A stretch of DNA of 64,000 nucleotides from an uncultured Limosilactobacillus sp. (GTDB lineage: Bacteria > Bacillota > Bacilli > Lactobacillales > Lactobacillaceae): positions 1 through 64,000 of the forward strand of contig NZ_CAKPYE010000006.1 in the NCBI RefSeq assembly GCF_934202705.1, written 5' to 3'. The notes below the pieces were generated by a model. That model searched no databases and was not told where the DNA came from. It saw only the letters and a list, made by a program, of their open reading frames with translations. This document shows positions 7,993-16,288 of this stretch, piece after piece. How positions within the stretch are numbered: position 1 is the first letter of the stretch; the number at the start of each line of letters is the position of its first letter. The position numbers were made by a program, and so were the translations under genes.

Positions 7993-8439
7993 ATGAAACA
8001 GAACCAGCGTTTATTGCGGCACCTGAATACCAGTCGGCTAAGCAATAAGGAAATTCATCAATTATTAAGTGAAATCTTTGGTTACCGCTTGGCGGACAGT
8101 ACCCACTTCTTGCTGCCGTTTTACAGTGACTACGGTCGAAACATCAGGATCGGCAAGAACGTTGCGGTGAGTTGTAACGTAACAATGGCTGACAGGGGCG
8201 GGATTACGATTGGCAACAATGTTGAAATCGGTTCAGGAGTGTCATTATTAACGGTCAACGGTAACCAGGCCGGCCCGATTAAAATCGATTCAGATGTAAA
8301 AATCGGTGGCAACGTCATCATCTTGCCCGGTGTTCGGGTCGGTACTGGTGCCATCATTGGTGCGGGAACGATTGTTGCTCACGATGTTTCACAAAGGCAA
8401 GTGGTTTCTATCGATAGCGAAGGAGGAACTTTAAAATGA
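7993..8439 (+). CDS. short left-handed beta-helix (hexapeptide) protein, copy A
   Basis: A 148-residue hexapeptide-repeat protein related to maltose/galactoside O-acetyltransferases (PFYSDYGRNIRIGKNVAVSCNV, IGGNVIILPGVRVGTGAIIGAG). Compared with the homologue at 52444 it lacks the NHPLDPHKR loop with the catalytic His and the C-terminal SGVPAKVIK motif. Acetyltransferase activity is therefore doubtful. It overlaps the SDR start by 4 bases (ATGA). Copy B shows the same reduction, so the truncation is ancestral to the duplication. Confidence 0.8.
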   Translation: MKQNQRLLRHLNTSRLSNKEIHQLLSEIFGYRLADSTHFLLPFYSDYGRNIRIGKNVAVSCNVTMADRGGITIGNNVEIGSGVSLLTVNGNQAGPIKIDSDVKIGGNVIILPGVRVGTGAIIGAGTIVAHDVSQRQVVSIDSEGGTLK

Positions 8440-9167
8440 TTAAGAACAAAGTAGTTATCATTACAGGTGCATCTAGCGGGATCGGTGCGGCGACCACCCG
8501 ACGCCTGGCAAAGCACCACGCAAAATTAGTGTTGGCAGCGCGGCGGGTGGACCGTCTCCAAAAGTTGCAAGCCGAATTCCCTGATGAAGAGATCATGATT
8601 AAGAAGGCAGATGTAACGAGCAAGGAGGATATGCAAGCCCTGATTGATGCCGCCGTGGAACAGTTCGGTCGGGTCGATGTTCTCTACAACAACGCCGGGG
8701 TAATGGCCGTCAATGCCCTGGCTAACCGGGCCTACGACGAGTGGCAGCAGATCCTGGATGTCAACATTATGGGTGTCCTGAACGGGATTGCCGCGGTGCT
8801 ACCGGTAATGATTAAACAAAAGAGTGGGCAGATCATTGCTACCGATTCGGTTGCTGGCCACGTGGTGGTTCCCAACCTAGCCGTTTACAACGGATCTAAG
8901 TTTGCTGTCCGGGCCATCTTTGAGGGTTTGCGGCAAGAACAGCACAAGAACGGGATCCGAACCATGATTGTTTCACCCGGCTCGGTTGCAACTGAACTAT
9001 ATACTTCCATTAACAATCCAGAAAATCGGCAGGCAGAAATTGACTTTGAAAAGGAAGTTGGCTTGCACGCTGATGACGTTGCGCGGTCAGTTGAATTTGC
9101 CATTGATATGCCAGACAACGCTGACGTCAATGAAGTAATTATCCGGCCGATTAAGCAAGATATTTAA
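8436..9167 (+). CDS. short-chain dehydrogenase/reductase, copy A
   Basis: A 243-residue classical SDR with TGASSGIGAAT cofactor loop (residues 9-19), NNAG, a catalytic Ser in IIATDSVAG, and YNGSK with Tyr and Lys. The fold is a Rossmann oxidoreductase using NAD(P)H; the substrate (a carbonyl or quinone) is not evident. It is translationally coupled to the preceding hexapeptide gene and lies 14 bases before the next hydrolase. Very similar to 31322, and more distantly to 37788. Confidence 0.92.
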   Translation: MIKNKVVIITGASSGIGAATTRRLAKHHAKLVLAARRVDRLQKLQAEFPDEEIMIKKADVTSKEDMQALIDAAVEQFGRVDVLYNNAGVMAVNALANRAYDEWQQILDVNIMGVLNGIAAVLPVMIKQKSGQIIATDSVAGHVVVPNLAVYNGSKFAVRAIFEGLRQEQHKNGIRTMIVSPGSVATELYTSINNPENRQAEIDFEKEVGLHADDVARSVEFAIDMPDNADVNEVIIRPIKQDI

Positions 9168-9181
9168 GGAGGAAAAGCATT

Positions 9182-10213
9182 ATGAAATACACTATTAACC
9201 CATTAACCACCGTGAACGACACCCGGGTATTCGACGTTGATTCCGCCATTACGGTTAGGAACGTTCGCTTCCAAAACCGTTATGGCTTCATGGTTGCTGG
9301 TCATCTGTACTTGCCAACGGACTTCGACTCTAGTAAGAAGTACGCAGCCATTGTAATCTCCGGACCGTTTGGGGCTGTCAAGGAACAGGCGAGTGGTCTG
9401 TACGCTCAAACCTTAGCTGAACGTGGCTTTGTTACGGTAGCCTTTGACCAGTCCACTACCGGTGAAAGTTCTGGTGACATTCGGAACGTGGCTTCACCAG
9501 ACATCTTCGTGGAAGACTTCTCGGCCGCGGTCGACTTTCTTGGCACTCAATCCTATGTTGACCGGGAAAAGATTGGGGCGATTGGGATCTGTGGCTTAGG
9601 CTCTCACGCCTTGACGGCTGCTTCAATTGATGTCCGGATTAAGGCCGTCGCTACTTCAGTGATGTATGACATGGCTGAGTCGATGTGGTCTGGTTTGAAT
9701 AATTCCAAGACGGAAGCACAACGGGAACTCGAAAAACAATACCTAGCCCAAATGCGGTGGGAAGACGTGGATAACGATACTCACGTTGGTGGTTACCACG
9801 AATTGCCATTTGACGAAAACAATCAACCAGTCCGGGCTAATAAGCTCTTCCCTGATGAATTACCAGCTGATGCTGACCTAGTCACGACGGAATTCTTTAA
9901 CTACTATGTCAAACGGGCGTTCCACCCCCGGGCAATTAATTCGGCAACAATTTGGGATGCTACTAGTCCATGGGGCTACTACAACTTCCCGCTGCAGCAG
10001 CGGATCGAAAAGATTACCGCTCCTAAACTGATCGTTACTGGTGAAAAGGCGCACTCCCGCTACATGGCAGAAGCTGCTTACAAGCATCTCAGCGATCCCA
10101 AAGAATTAGTATTAGTGCCCAACGCGACCCATACTGATCTTTATGATGGCGGCGGTCATGACTACATTCCATTTGATAAGTTTGAAAGCTTCTTTAAGGA
10201 AAATCTGAAATGA
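9182..10213 (+). CDS. alpha/beta hydrolase with Cys at the nucleophile elbow, copy A
   Basis: A 343-residue hydrolase of dienelactone-hydrolase/acetyl-xylan-esterase-like type. The elbow IGAIGICGLG has Cys137 where most families have Ser, as in dienelactone hydrolases; the late THTDLYD contributes His317. VVISGPFGAVKEQ (57-69) forms the oxyanion region. It lies in the SDR operon; homologues at 32070 and 52976 keep the Cys. A thiol nucleophile could make the enzyme redox-sensitive (inference). Confidence 0.85.
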   Translation: MKYTINPLTTVNDTRVFDVDSAITVRNVRFQNRYGFMVAGHLYLPTDFDSSKKYAAIVISGPFGAVKEQASGLYAQTLAERGFVTVAFDQSTTGESSGDIRNVASPDIFVEDFSAAVDFLGTQSYVDREKIGAIGICGLGSHALTAASIDVRIKAVATSVMYDMAESMWSGLNNSKTEAQRELEKQYLAQMRWEDVDNDTHVGGYHELPFDENNQPVRANKLFPDELPADADLVTTEFFNYYVKRAFHPRAINSATIWDATSPWGYYNFPLQQRIEKITAPKLIVTGEKAHSRYMAEAAYKHLSDPKELVLVPNATHTDLYDGGGHDYIPFDKFESFFKENLK

Positions 10214-10269
10214 AGGGCTTTTACGAATCAGCAGCAACCGCAATTAGTGTTTTAAAAATGAGGTGAAAA

Positions 10270-11169
10270 ATGAAACAGCATAAAAAGTTATGGGACACCG
10301 TAATTGCCTTAGTCGTGATTGTAATTGGAGTTTTTGGTTATCGTGGTTATGCCCGCCATGCCAATGCTCACCGTTACATTAATAGTTCAACGCCATCCGT
10401 TTTTGTCCATGGTTGGGGTAGCAGTTACCGAGCGGAAACACAAATGGCCAATGCTGCTAAAAATGCTGGAGCTTCCAATTCGATTATCCGAGCTGACGTT
10501 AGCAAAAATGGCAAAGTTAAATTAATTGGTACCATCAAGAAAAACGCCCAAAATCCGATCGTCGAAGTTAATCTTGAAAATAATAAGAGTGCCAACTACA
10601 AAAAGCCCAATGATCCTGAATATGTGGCTGAGTACCACCGTAGCGGCATTTACATTAAGAATGTCGTTTTAGCCCTGCAAAAACGTTATCACGTTAAGAA
10701 GATTAACTTTGTCGGTCATTCAATGGGAAACTTACTAATTGCTTATTACCTGGCTGATAATGCTAACAATAAGCGTCTTCCTCAACTTGAACATCAGGTA
10801 GTGATTGCCGGCCACTATAATGGTTTGACAATGGAAGACCCGCGTTCGATGAAATCCAAGGTTAATAGCAAAACTGGCAAACCAAGTATTATGCTGCCTG
10901 AATACAAGGGCATTCTCAGTTTACGGCAGACTTACCCGAAAACAGCAAAGGTGATGAATATCTATGGTGACATCAAAGACGGCAGTCATTCCGATAGTCA
11001 AGTACCGGTTAACTCAGCAAAGTCATACAAATACCTAGTCGGTAACCGGGCAAATTCATATGTAGAACACGAGATTACCGGCAAGAGCGGTAAACACGGT
11101 AATCTGCATGAGAACAAGCAAGTTGATCAATACCTAATCAACTTCTTATGGAGTAAAGCCCAAAACTAA
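10270..11169 (+). CDS. membrane-anchored DUF915-type alpha/beta hydrolase, copy A
   Basis: A 299-residue protein with one N-terminal hydrophobic segment (residues 9-24, VIALVVIVIG...), then a DUF915-like extracellular hydrolase domain: oxyanion loop VFVHGWGSSY (44-53), nucleophile elbow VGHSMGN with Ser151, late His in VEHEITGKSGKHGNLHEN. It is probably anchored outside the membrane by an uncleaved signal. It follows the cytosolic hydrolase after 56 bases. Base composition is lower in GC than the front of copy A. A distant homologue is at 60933. Confidence 0.85.
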   Translation: MKQHKKLWDTVIALVVIVIGVFGYRGYARHANAHRYINSSTPSVFVHGWGSSYRAETQMANAAKNAGASNSIIRADVSKNGKVKLIGTIKKNAQNPIVEVNLENNKSANYKKPNDPEYVAEYHRSGIYIKNVVLALQKRYHVKKINFVGHSMGNLLIAYYLADNANNKRLPQLEHQVVIAGHYNGLTMEDPRSMKSKVNSKTGKPSIMLPEYKGILSLRQTYPKTAKVMNIYGDIKDGSHSDSQVPVNSAKSYKYLVGNRANSYVEHEITGKSGKHGNLHENKQVDQYLINFLWSKAQN

Positions 11170-11191
11170 GCTGATTTGTGAAGGTAATTGG

Positions 11192-11371
11192 ATAAAAACA
11201 AGGCAAGTAGTAGTTCATGAATATGGTGCTCCGGATATTTTGAAAATGGAAAATCACGAGCTACCCCAACCGGCTGCCGATGAGGTGACCATCTATAATC
11301 AATATATTAGTGTTGACTATACTGATATTTATTGGCAAACCGGTCAGTTAGATGCCCCAAGACACCGCTGA
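11192..11371 (+). pseudogene. MDR/quinone oxidoreductase N-terminal remnant, copy A
   Basis: Reads KTRQVVVHEYGAPDILKMEN... to YISVDYTDIYWQTGQLDAP, the GroES-like N-terminus of a zinc-free MDR reductase, then stops at 11369-11371. Where copy B has ATG the codon here is ATA, so the start is lost as well. About 60 residues of an enzyme normally longer than 300 remain; non-functional. Confidence 0.8.
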
Positions 11372-11468
11372 CACCGGACTGGTGTCGGTTGTGACGGTTA
11401 AATTGGCCAAGGTGCAGGCAATGGGGCCAAACATCAAGGTCACGATTAGTCGAGTGGAGGATAAGTAA
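11372..11468 (+). other. open C-terminal fragment of unidentified gene
   Basis: An open frame reading TGLVSVVTVKLAKVQAMGPN then IKVTISRVEDK ends with TAA at 11466-11468, just before the RibD gene. It has no start of its own and follows the MDR remnant, so it is probably the tail of a gene deleted down to this scrap. I do not recognise it. Confidence 0.4.
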
Positions 11469-12167
11469 ATGGAACGTGCAAAAGTAATTGTTCATATGTA
11501 TGTCTCAATTGATGGAAAGATCGACGGAGACTTTGATGGTCAACCGGTTGCCAAGGCCTCTGGTGACTTCTATTCCCAACGCCTTTTTCAGTTTAGTCCA
11601 GCGAATGCGAACGGTATTACAACAACTAATATGTACGCCGCCAAGGGAAAATTAGATCTGAGCCAATTTGATGGTAGTAACCTAACTTATGAAGACTGGG
11701 TGCCAGCTGATTCTCATTCTGAAACTTACGATGTTTGTTTCGACCGTCATGGCAAAGCAGGTTGGGAACACAACTACTTTGACTACGGCGGGCACAAGAG
11801 TCGCACAATTGAGGTTTTAACTGAGCAGGCATCTAATGATTACTTGGCATTCCTTCGTTCTATGGATATCCCTTACTTAGTGTGTGGCAAGGATGACTTA
11901 GACCTAGCACAAGCACTGGTGAAGCTTAAACAACAATTTGACCTGTCAACAATTGCCCTGTGTGGTGGGGCAACGATTAATGGAGCGTTCTTAAGAGCTG
12001 GCCTGGTCGATGAAATTTCGCTAGTGGTAGCTCCATTAGTCAGTGGTGATAATCAGGTTCAAGCGGCGTTCAATACAAGGGGACAATTTGTTAACCAACG
12101 CTTTATTTTTCAATCAGCTGACCGTTTACCAGACGGTGGCGTTCACCTATTATTCGCTAAAGCATAA
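11469..12167 (+). CDS. RibD C-terminal/dihydrofolate reductase-family protein
   Basis: A 232-residue protein of the RibD C-terminal reductase family: VIVHMYVSIDGKIDGDFDG (7-25) as first strand and loop, and LCGGATINGAFLRAGLVDEISLVVAPLVSG (about 158-187) as the NADPH-binding/dimer region. Likely an NADPH-dependent reductase of unknown substrate. RBS GGAGG at 11456-11460. It has no counterpart in copy B, where a deletion removed it. A likely paralogue starts at the left window edge. Confidence 0.85.
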   Translation: MERAKVIVHMYVSIDGKIDGDFDGQPVAKASGDFYSQRLFQFSPANANGITTTNMYAAKGKLDLSQFDGSNLTYEDWVPADSHSETYDVCFDRHGKAGWEHNYFDYGGHKSRTIEVLTEQASNDYLAFLRSMDIPYLVCGKDDLDLAQALVKLKQQFDLSTIALCGGATINGAFLRAGLVDEISLVVAPLVSGDNQVQAAFNTRGQFVNQRFIFQSADRLPDGGVHLLFAKA

Positions 12168-12181
12168 GGAGGAACCTTACA

Positions 12182-12820
12182 ATGAAGAATATTTTAGTTG
12201 TTGGGGCACATGGCCAAACTGGTCGTCAGGTGGTTACACAATTAAAGGAAAATGATAATTTCACACCGATTGCTGGTGTGCGTGACCAAGCAGAAGTTAA
12301 AGAATTTACGGATCAGGGCGTCGAAGCACGATTGATTGATGTTCGCCAATCAGTTGCTGCTATTAAGGCAGGACTGGATAACATTGATGCAATCGTGATT
12401 TCTATCGGTGGTGGCTGGATGATTGACCTTGATGGTAAGGTCAAGTTATACCAGGCCGCTGAACAGGCTGGGATTAAGCGGGTGGTTCTGGTTAGCGCCG
12501 GGGCCATTCAACACTTCCACGATGACAAGAAACTAGTTTGGATGAGCCAATGGGAAGAATATAGTGCCGCGATGTACTATGCGGACTTATTGCTTACCAA
12601 GACGGATCTGGATTACACCATTGTGCGACCAGAAACACTGACTAATGATCCCGAGACAGGGCTGGTCAATATTGGAAATTACCTACCGCATACTACGACT
12701 AGCCGGGCTAACGTGGCGGCCGTGATCGTTGCTGCACTAGAAAACGACAATACGATTCGTAAAGCATTCGATGTTGAAGATGGTCAGACGGCGGTTAAGC
12801 AAGCAGTGGATAAGATCTGA
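12182..12820 (+). CDS. NAD(P)-binding NmrA/SDR-a5-type protein, copy A
   Basis: A 212-residue atypical SDR: dinucleotide loop VVGAHGQTGRQV (6-17), AIVISIGGGWMID, VLVSAGAIQHF and TIVRPETLT segments. It is similar to NAD(P)H-binding proteins often called NmrA- or YhfK-like; it may sense or use NAD(P)H. Last intact gene of copy A. Copy B keeps only an N-terminally replaced and frameshifted version (34090-34751). Confidence 0.88.
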   Translation: MKNILVVGAHGQTGRQVVTQLKENDNFTPIAGVRDQAEVKEFTDQGVEARLIDVRQSVAAIKAGLDNIDAIVISIGGGWMIDLDGKVKLYQAAEQAGIKRVVLVSAGAIQHFHDDKKLVWMSQWEEYSAAMYYADLLLTKTDLDYTIVRPETLTNDPETGLVNIGNYLPHTTTSRANVAAVIVAALENDNTIRKAFDVEDGQTAVKQAVDKI

Positions 12821-12922
12821 TTTATGCAATTAGTGGGCAACGCTCGGCTTCATTTCATACCAAAAGACTATTAAGAGAGCAATCCATATTTAGTCATGTT
12901 AATACCAAAGAGGGAATGAAAT

Positions 12923-13036
12923 ATGCAACTACTTTTGACCTTAATTATTAGTTATGTCTTAATTACGTTAATTGTTCCGAAAAAGGGTAGGATGGTGGAT
13001 TTGAAAGGGAGGTTCGAATCCTCTAGTCAGCACTAG
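12923..13036 (+). pseudogene. truncated small membrane protein at cluster edge
   Basis: ATG at 12923 after GAGGGAATG reads MQLLLTLIISYVLITLIVPK, one hydrophobic helix, and then runs into the tRNA-like sequence and stops at 13036. The change of character near 12985 suggests that a membrane-protein gene was cut by insertion of the accessory block. Product doubtful. Confidence 0.4.
13008..13032 (+). other. tRNA 3'-end-like fragment (T-arm plus acceptor)
   Basis: GGAGG-TTCGAAT-CCTCT (13008-13024) folds as a 5-bp T-arm with the canonical TTCGAAT loop and is followed by AGTCAGCA, like an acceptor strand with discriminator base. No D-arm or anticodon arm is found upstream. Such fragments are typical attachment-site remnants of integrases that target tRNA genes. 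It marks the left edge of the accessory block. Confidence 0.45.
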
Positions 13037-13153
13037 ATTAGGTTTATAACCGATTAGAAGTCTACAGAGTAAGCCGTAAAAGCTTATTATGTAGGCTTTT
13101 TTGTATATTTTAGAATTGAAGTGAATGGTTCTGAAAAGGTGCGAATTACTGTT
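13037..13153. other. intergenic, weak terminator-like hairpin
   Basis: Contains AGCC at 13072-13075 and GGCTTTTTT near 13096-13104, a weak stem with a T-run that could terminate a plus-strand transcript. No other feature is seen. Confidence 0.3.
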
Positions 13154-13270
13154 TCAAACACACAATTGGCCACACAAAATTTAAAAAGATGTTCTGTGTG
13201 TTTATTAGAAAAAAGAAGAGGTTCTGACCGTTGATATATCAACGTTTTAATTTTAAAATTGTGTGTTTGA
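13154..13270. repeat. 117-bp segment bounded by 14-bp inverted repeat
   Basis: TCAAACACACAATT (13154-13167) is exactly inverted at 13257-13270. Inside is a perfect 16-bp palindrome CGTTGATATATCAACG (13229-13244) and a CACAC/GTGTG pair. The arrangement resembles a plasmid replication or partition control region, but no Rep gene is nearby. Confidence 0.6.
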
Positions 13271-13413
13271 GCGATTAAATATCCATTGGCTAGTCAAATT
13301 ATAGAGGATTAATGTTTAATACTAGTTAAAAGCTATTAATTAGCTATGCGGGACTAGCTAGCAGCTACTGATTTTATCATTTTGGCTACTTTTACTGAAA
13401 GGGAGCTGACCCG

Positions 13414-13580
13414 CTATCTGGGTCATTCCAGATAGTGACTTTTGGCTCACCTCGTCGTCAGTGACAAGGTAAGTCATTTTTTGTTTACTTTTTGATGAAC
13501 TCAAAAAGTAAATTGCGGAATCCAAGCGGGCAAGTCTGATTGGTCAATGTTGTATTACTTATTTTGAATTAATAAGTAAT
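13414..13580. repeat. three consecutive stem-loops upstream of mob genes
   Basis: Perfect inverted repeats with 6-7 base loops: CTATCTGG/CCAGATAG (13414-13435), TTTACTTTTTG/CAAAAAGTAAA (13484-13512) and ATTACTTATT/AATAAGTAAT (13554-13580). ATCGTCGG (13581) and CCGACGAT (about 13638) form another, longer-range pair. Such tandem hairpins are usual in oriT or plasmid control regions. Confidence 0.6.
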
Positions 13581-13683
13581 ATCGTCGGAAACCTTCTGGG
13601 AAAAATGGCATTATTCCTGCCCTGTAATAACGGGCTTGCCGACGATTCGCCGTTAGGGTGAAGGGACTCCCCGGGGAATCCCT

Positions 13684-13718
13684 CCAAGAAATATTACAAA
13701 ATGCGCCGTATTGTGTAA
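13684..13718. promoter_or_regulatory. candidate oriT nic region
   Basis: An imperfect inverted repeat ATTACAAAAT / ATTGTGTAAT flanks ATGCGCCGT (13701-13709). The TGCGCC core resembles the nic core TAAGTGCGCC-CT known from IncQ/pC221-type MOBP origins, and the site lies 200 bases upstream of MobC and relaxase genes. The assignment is by motif and position only. Confidence 0.4.
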
Positions 13719-13757
13719 TTAATTGCTTGCAAGAGCCTTTTTAAACGAATATGTCAG

Positions 13758-13772
13758 ACGTATAATATACGT
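13758..13772. promoter_or_regulatory. palindromic operator over a TATAAT box before mobC
   Basis: ACGTATA-A-TATACGT is a perfect palindrome with one central base and contains TATAAT (13761-13766). It is suited to autoregulation of the mob operon by the small DNA-binding protein that follows. A second hairpin, TTTTGCCG/CGGCAAAA (about 13883-13901), lies just before the ribosome site and may attenuate transcription. Confidence 0.45.
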
Positions 13773-13919
13773 AAAGGGTATTGATATATAATTTCAATGC
13801 ATAATTTGAATAAAAAGGCTCCCGACGATTTCGATAATTTTAGTCAACCGTTGTCGCTCGCAAGCGAAGGTTGAAAAATTATCTTTTGCCGGGACGGCAA
13901 AACTGAGGAGGTTATAGCA

Positions 13920-14474
13920 ATGGATAATGCACGGAACCACCTGATCCAAACTCGTTTGAACGATCAGGAAAAGGAGCAGTTTGAACACGCTAAACAACTA
14001 GTGGGCGCTCAAAATAGTGCCGATGCTGTCCGGAAAATGGTGCAAGATGAGTTGCTGATTGATCGGGCAACCCACCTGCATGAACAGGGCCAAGATACCA
14101 TGCTAGAGATGATTAAACTGTTGAATGGTAAACGACTACCGATGACCCAAGTATTACTGGGTATTAAAGGTCATACGGCTAATCAACAGTTAAGTGATAT
14201 TCAAACACGGTATCAAGATGTCCAAGCCCAATTAGCGGGCATTCTGTGGTCCGCCACATCGGTTACCAATGATATTAAGGAGATTAAGAGCATCTTGCAG
14301 GAAGCCGCCCAGGCAGAACCTGAGGATGCTGATACCTGGAATTGGGTGACCCATCGTTTGGCCGAGATGCACGACACGGTCCAACACTTGAATGTGTTAG
14401 TCGACCAGTTTAACGGTGAAGAGAAACTAGGTGACCAGCTTGTCAGTGATTCAGACACACGCCTGCCAGCATAG
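13920..14474 (+). CDS. mobC: MobC-like relaxosome accessory protein
   Basis: A 184-residue protein starting MDNARNHLIQTRLNDQEKEQ, a ribbon-helix-helix-like N-terminus of plasmid mobilization accessory proteins, then a largely helical body. Strong GAGGAGG site upstream. It overlaps the following relaxase by 44 bases or less. Expected to bind oriT and aid nicking. The family call rests on the N-terminus, the size and the position before a relaxase. Confidence 0.65.
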   Translation: MDNARNHLIQTRLNDQEKEQFEHAKQLVGAQNSADAVRKMVQDELLIDRATHLHEQGQDTMLEMIKLLNGKRLPMTQVLLGIKGHTANQQLSDIQTRYQDVQAQLAGILWSATSVTNDIKEIKSILQEAAQAEPEDADTWNWVTHRLAEMHDTVQHLNVLVDQFNGEEKLGDQLVSDSDTRLPA

Positions 14475-15654
14475 CTATGGTCGGTTGAAGTACGTTTTTA
14501 ATGATCCACCCCATAGTTATCAGGTAACGGATCACCGGGTGTTAGCGTGTAACGGCTTCAACTTGAACATGCTGCATGACCAAAACGGGATGTTAAGCAC
14601 CACGCAAAATGGGGCTTATTTAGAGAAGCAATTTCACCAGTCATTGAAACGGGCTCATAATCCCCAACGGTTATATCAAGCCCAAACGATGATTATCAGT
14701 TTCAGTCGTGACGAGTTTAACCCAGACCAAGATTTACAGCAGTCCGCCGGGCAAGCACTCGCGTTGGTGCAAAAATACGTGACGAAGCATTTTTCCGATG
14801 CCCAATGTGCGGTGGCTATTCAGGCCGATGGTGATGGCAGTAAGCTCCATGCCCATGTAATTTTTAATACAATCAAGAAGAATGGTAAGACGATTGCGAC
14901 TTCACGCTTCAATATTATCCGAATGCGCAAAGACTTTGACCAAGTTATGGAAGAAAACTATCAAAAGCTTACTGGGCGTAAGTGGGTTGGTCCGATTAAT
15001 CGGGATAAGCCACGACAGGATATTGATAACCTAACTAATCGTTCTGATTGGGCTAGTTATCTGAAGAAACTGATTGACCAAGTGAAGACGGAGGTCAAGA
15101 ATACCAAAGAATTTTTGGATCACTTAGCTAGTCATGGGGTAACCGTCAAAGCACGGCAACATGGGAAATCCTGGACTTATATGCAGGAAGTCAAAGCACA
15201 ATCAGGTACTAAAGTACTGCGTGTTCGTGATTTTTATCAGAATGTGGATAAGAAAACCGGCCAGGTGAAGCGAACCCGGGGACTTGGCAAAGCATACAGC
15301 AAGGCCGAATTAGAGAAGTATTGGATGCAACGTCAAACGAAGAAGGGAGAAGACCTTAATGAACAAAGCAACGATGAACAACTCGTCAAACTTAAAACCA
15401 TGGCCCGGGAAGCCCGCGCACGAGCCAAGCAAAAGCAAACCATCAATCAACTCAATCGACGACAGCTCCAAGCCGCCGAAGCTGAAGAACACGCGCAAAG
15501 AGCTCAGCGACAAGCTCAACAAGCTAGCCAAGCAAAGTGTCAGCAAAGACGACTTGCAGACCTTAGCCGACAAAGACGACATCAAGAACTTGCACGCCGC
15601 CGTGCAGCAGAACAACAAAGCCATCAAACAGGGACTGGCGGACCAAACCTCTAA
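14431..15654 (+). CDS. mobA: MOBP-type relaxase
   Basis: A 407-residue relaxase/mobilization nuclease: N-terminal VIQTHACQHSYGRLKYVFND, a candidate catalytic tyrosine at Tyr16 in this segment, and the metal-binding motif KLHAHVIFNTI. The C-terminus (from about residue 310) is a low-complexity Q/A/R-rich tail. The start is GTG 14431, with GTG 14446 as an alternative; both overlap mobC. Its last 296 bases are shared with the next gene in another frame. It would nick oriT and lead conjugative transfer in trans of a helper element. Confidence 0.85.
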   Translation: MTSLSVIQTHACQHSYGRLKYVFNDPPHSYQVTDHRVLACNGFNLNMLHDQNGMLSTTQNGAYLEKQFHQSLKRAHNPQRLYQAQTMIISFSRDEFNPDQDLQQSAGQALALVQKYVTKHFSDAQCAVAIQADGDGSKLHAHVIFNTIKKNGKTIATSRFNIIRMRKDFDQVMEENYQKLTGRKWVGPINRDKPRQDIDNLTNRSDWASYLKKLIDQVKTEVKNTKEFLDHLASHGVTVKARQHGKSWTYMQEVKAQSGTKVLRVRDFYQNVDKKTGQVKRTRGLGKAYSKAELEKYWMQRQTKKGEDLNEQSNDEQLVKLKTMAREARARAKQKQTINQLNRRQLQAAEAEEHAQRAQRQAQQASQAKCQQRRLADLSRQRRHQELARRRAAEQQSHQTGTGGPNL

Positions 15655-16288
15655 GTTAACCGACGCGGTTTCTGATGCCCGCGACATTGGTTTTAACGAT
15701 GGCCTTGGTGATCGAGTGGATGCCCTCGCGCAGAAGTATGATGGCTTAGAAACCAACATCAATTTGCGTGAACGAAAGATGGATGCCAAGACCCAACAGT
15801 ATATTGCCAAGCTGGCGGACTTGGACCAAGTGGGCCGCTATTTAGAGCGGTACACTAAGACAGTGAATGATAATCTTGTGCCGACCTTAAGGCAGTTAAT
15901 TTACCGCTTTAAAGGTGGCTTAACCATTCATACTAGTCAGGTGACAAGCGATGTCTATCAGCAACTCCAACAAGATACCGGGTTATCTGTTGACCAGATT
16001 ATTGCAACGGTGGTTAGTCAGCAATTTAAGCAGGATCGAAAAGATGCCCAGGAAGCGTCATTAGGGGCCAAACTAGCGGCTAAAGCTAGTCAAAAAAGTG
16101 CTGATCAGCTTTCTCAAGATATGGGTAATTGTGTGAAGTGTTTAGCAGGGTTGCTAGTAGAATTTCTCATCGCTCTTAGCGTGGTGCTAGCCGTGCCTGG
16201 CTGGTGGAAATTAGGTGGTGCACTAGTCATGACTCTAGTCAGCGGTGTCCTTGATTATTATTATCTGAAGAAAGGTGGTCTGTCTTAA
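15359..16288 (+). CDS. MobB-like membrane-associated mobilization protein
   Basis: A 309-residue protein starting ATG 15359 after GGGAG, in a different frame from the relaxase and overlapping it by 296 bases. The central region is coiled-coil-like (LSDKLNKLAKQSVSKDDLQT, KAIKQGLADQTSKLTD). The C-terminus has two hydrophobic helices (CLAGLLVEFLIALSVVLAV and GGALVMTLVSGVLDYYYL), so it is likely tail-anchored. Overlapping mob genes are known in small mobilizable plasmids. Its stop overlaps the next start (TAATG). Confidence 0.7.
   Translation: MNKATMNNSSNLKPWPGKPAHEPSKSKPSINSIDDSSKPPKLKNTRKELSDKLNKLAKQSVSKDDLQTLADKDDIKNLHAAVQQNNKAIKQGLADQTSKLTDAVSDARDIGFNDGLGDRVDALAQKYDGLETNINLRERKMDAKTQQYIAKLADLDQVGRYLERYTKTVNDNLVPTLRQLIYRFKGGLTIHTSQVTSDVYQQLQQDTGLSVDQIIATVVSQQFKQDRKDAQEASLGAKLAAKASQKSADQLSQDMGNCVKCLAGLLVEFLIALSVVLAVPGWWKLGGALVMTLVSGVLDYYYLKKGGLS

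Noticed and set aside
13008..13036. Complete tRNA gene
   Set aside because: Only the T-arm and acceptor-like end are present; no D-arm or anticodon arm can be found upstream.
13154..13270. CRISPR-like or phage origin repeats
   Set aside because: The repeats are a single inverted pair plus a palindrome, not a series of direct repeats with spacers.
15310..15810. Minus-strand ORF across the mob overlap
   Set aside because: Low-complexity shadow of the relaxase and MobB-like genes with no ribosome site.
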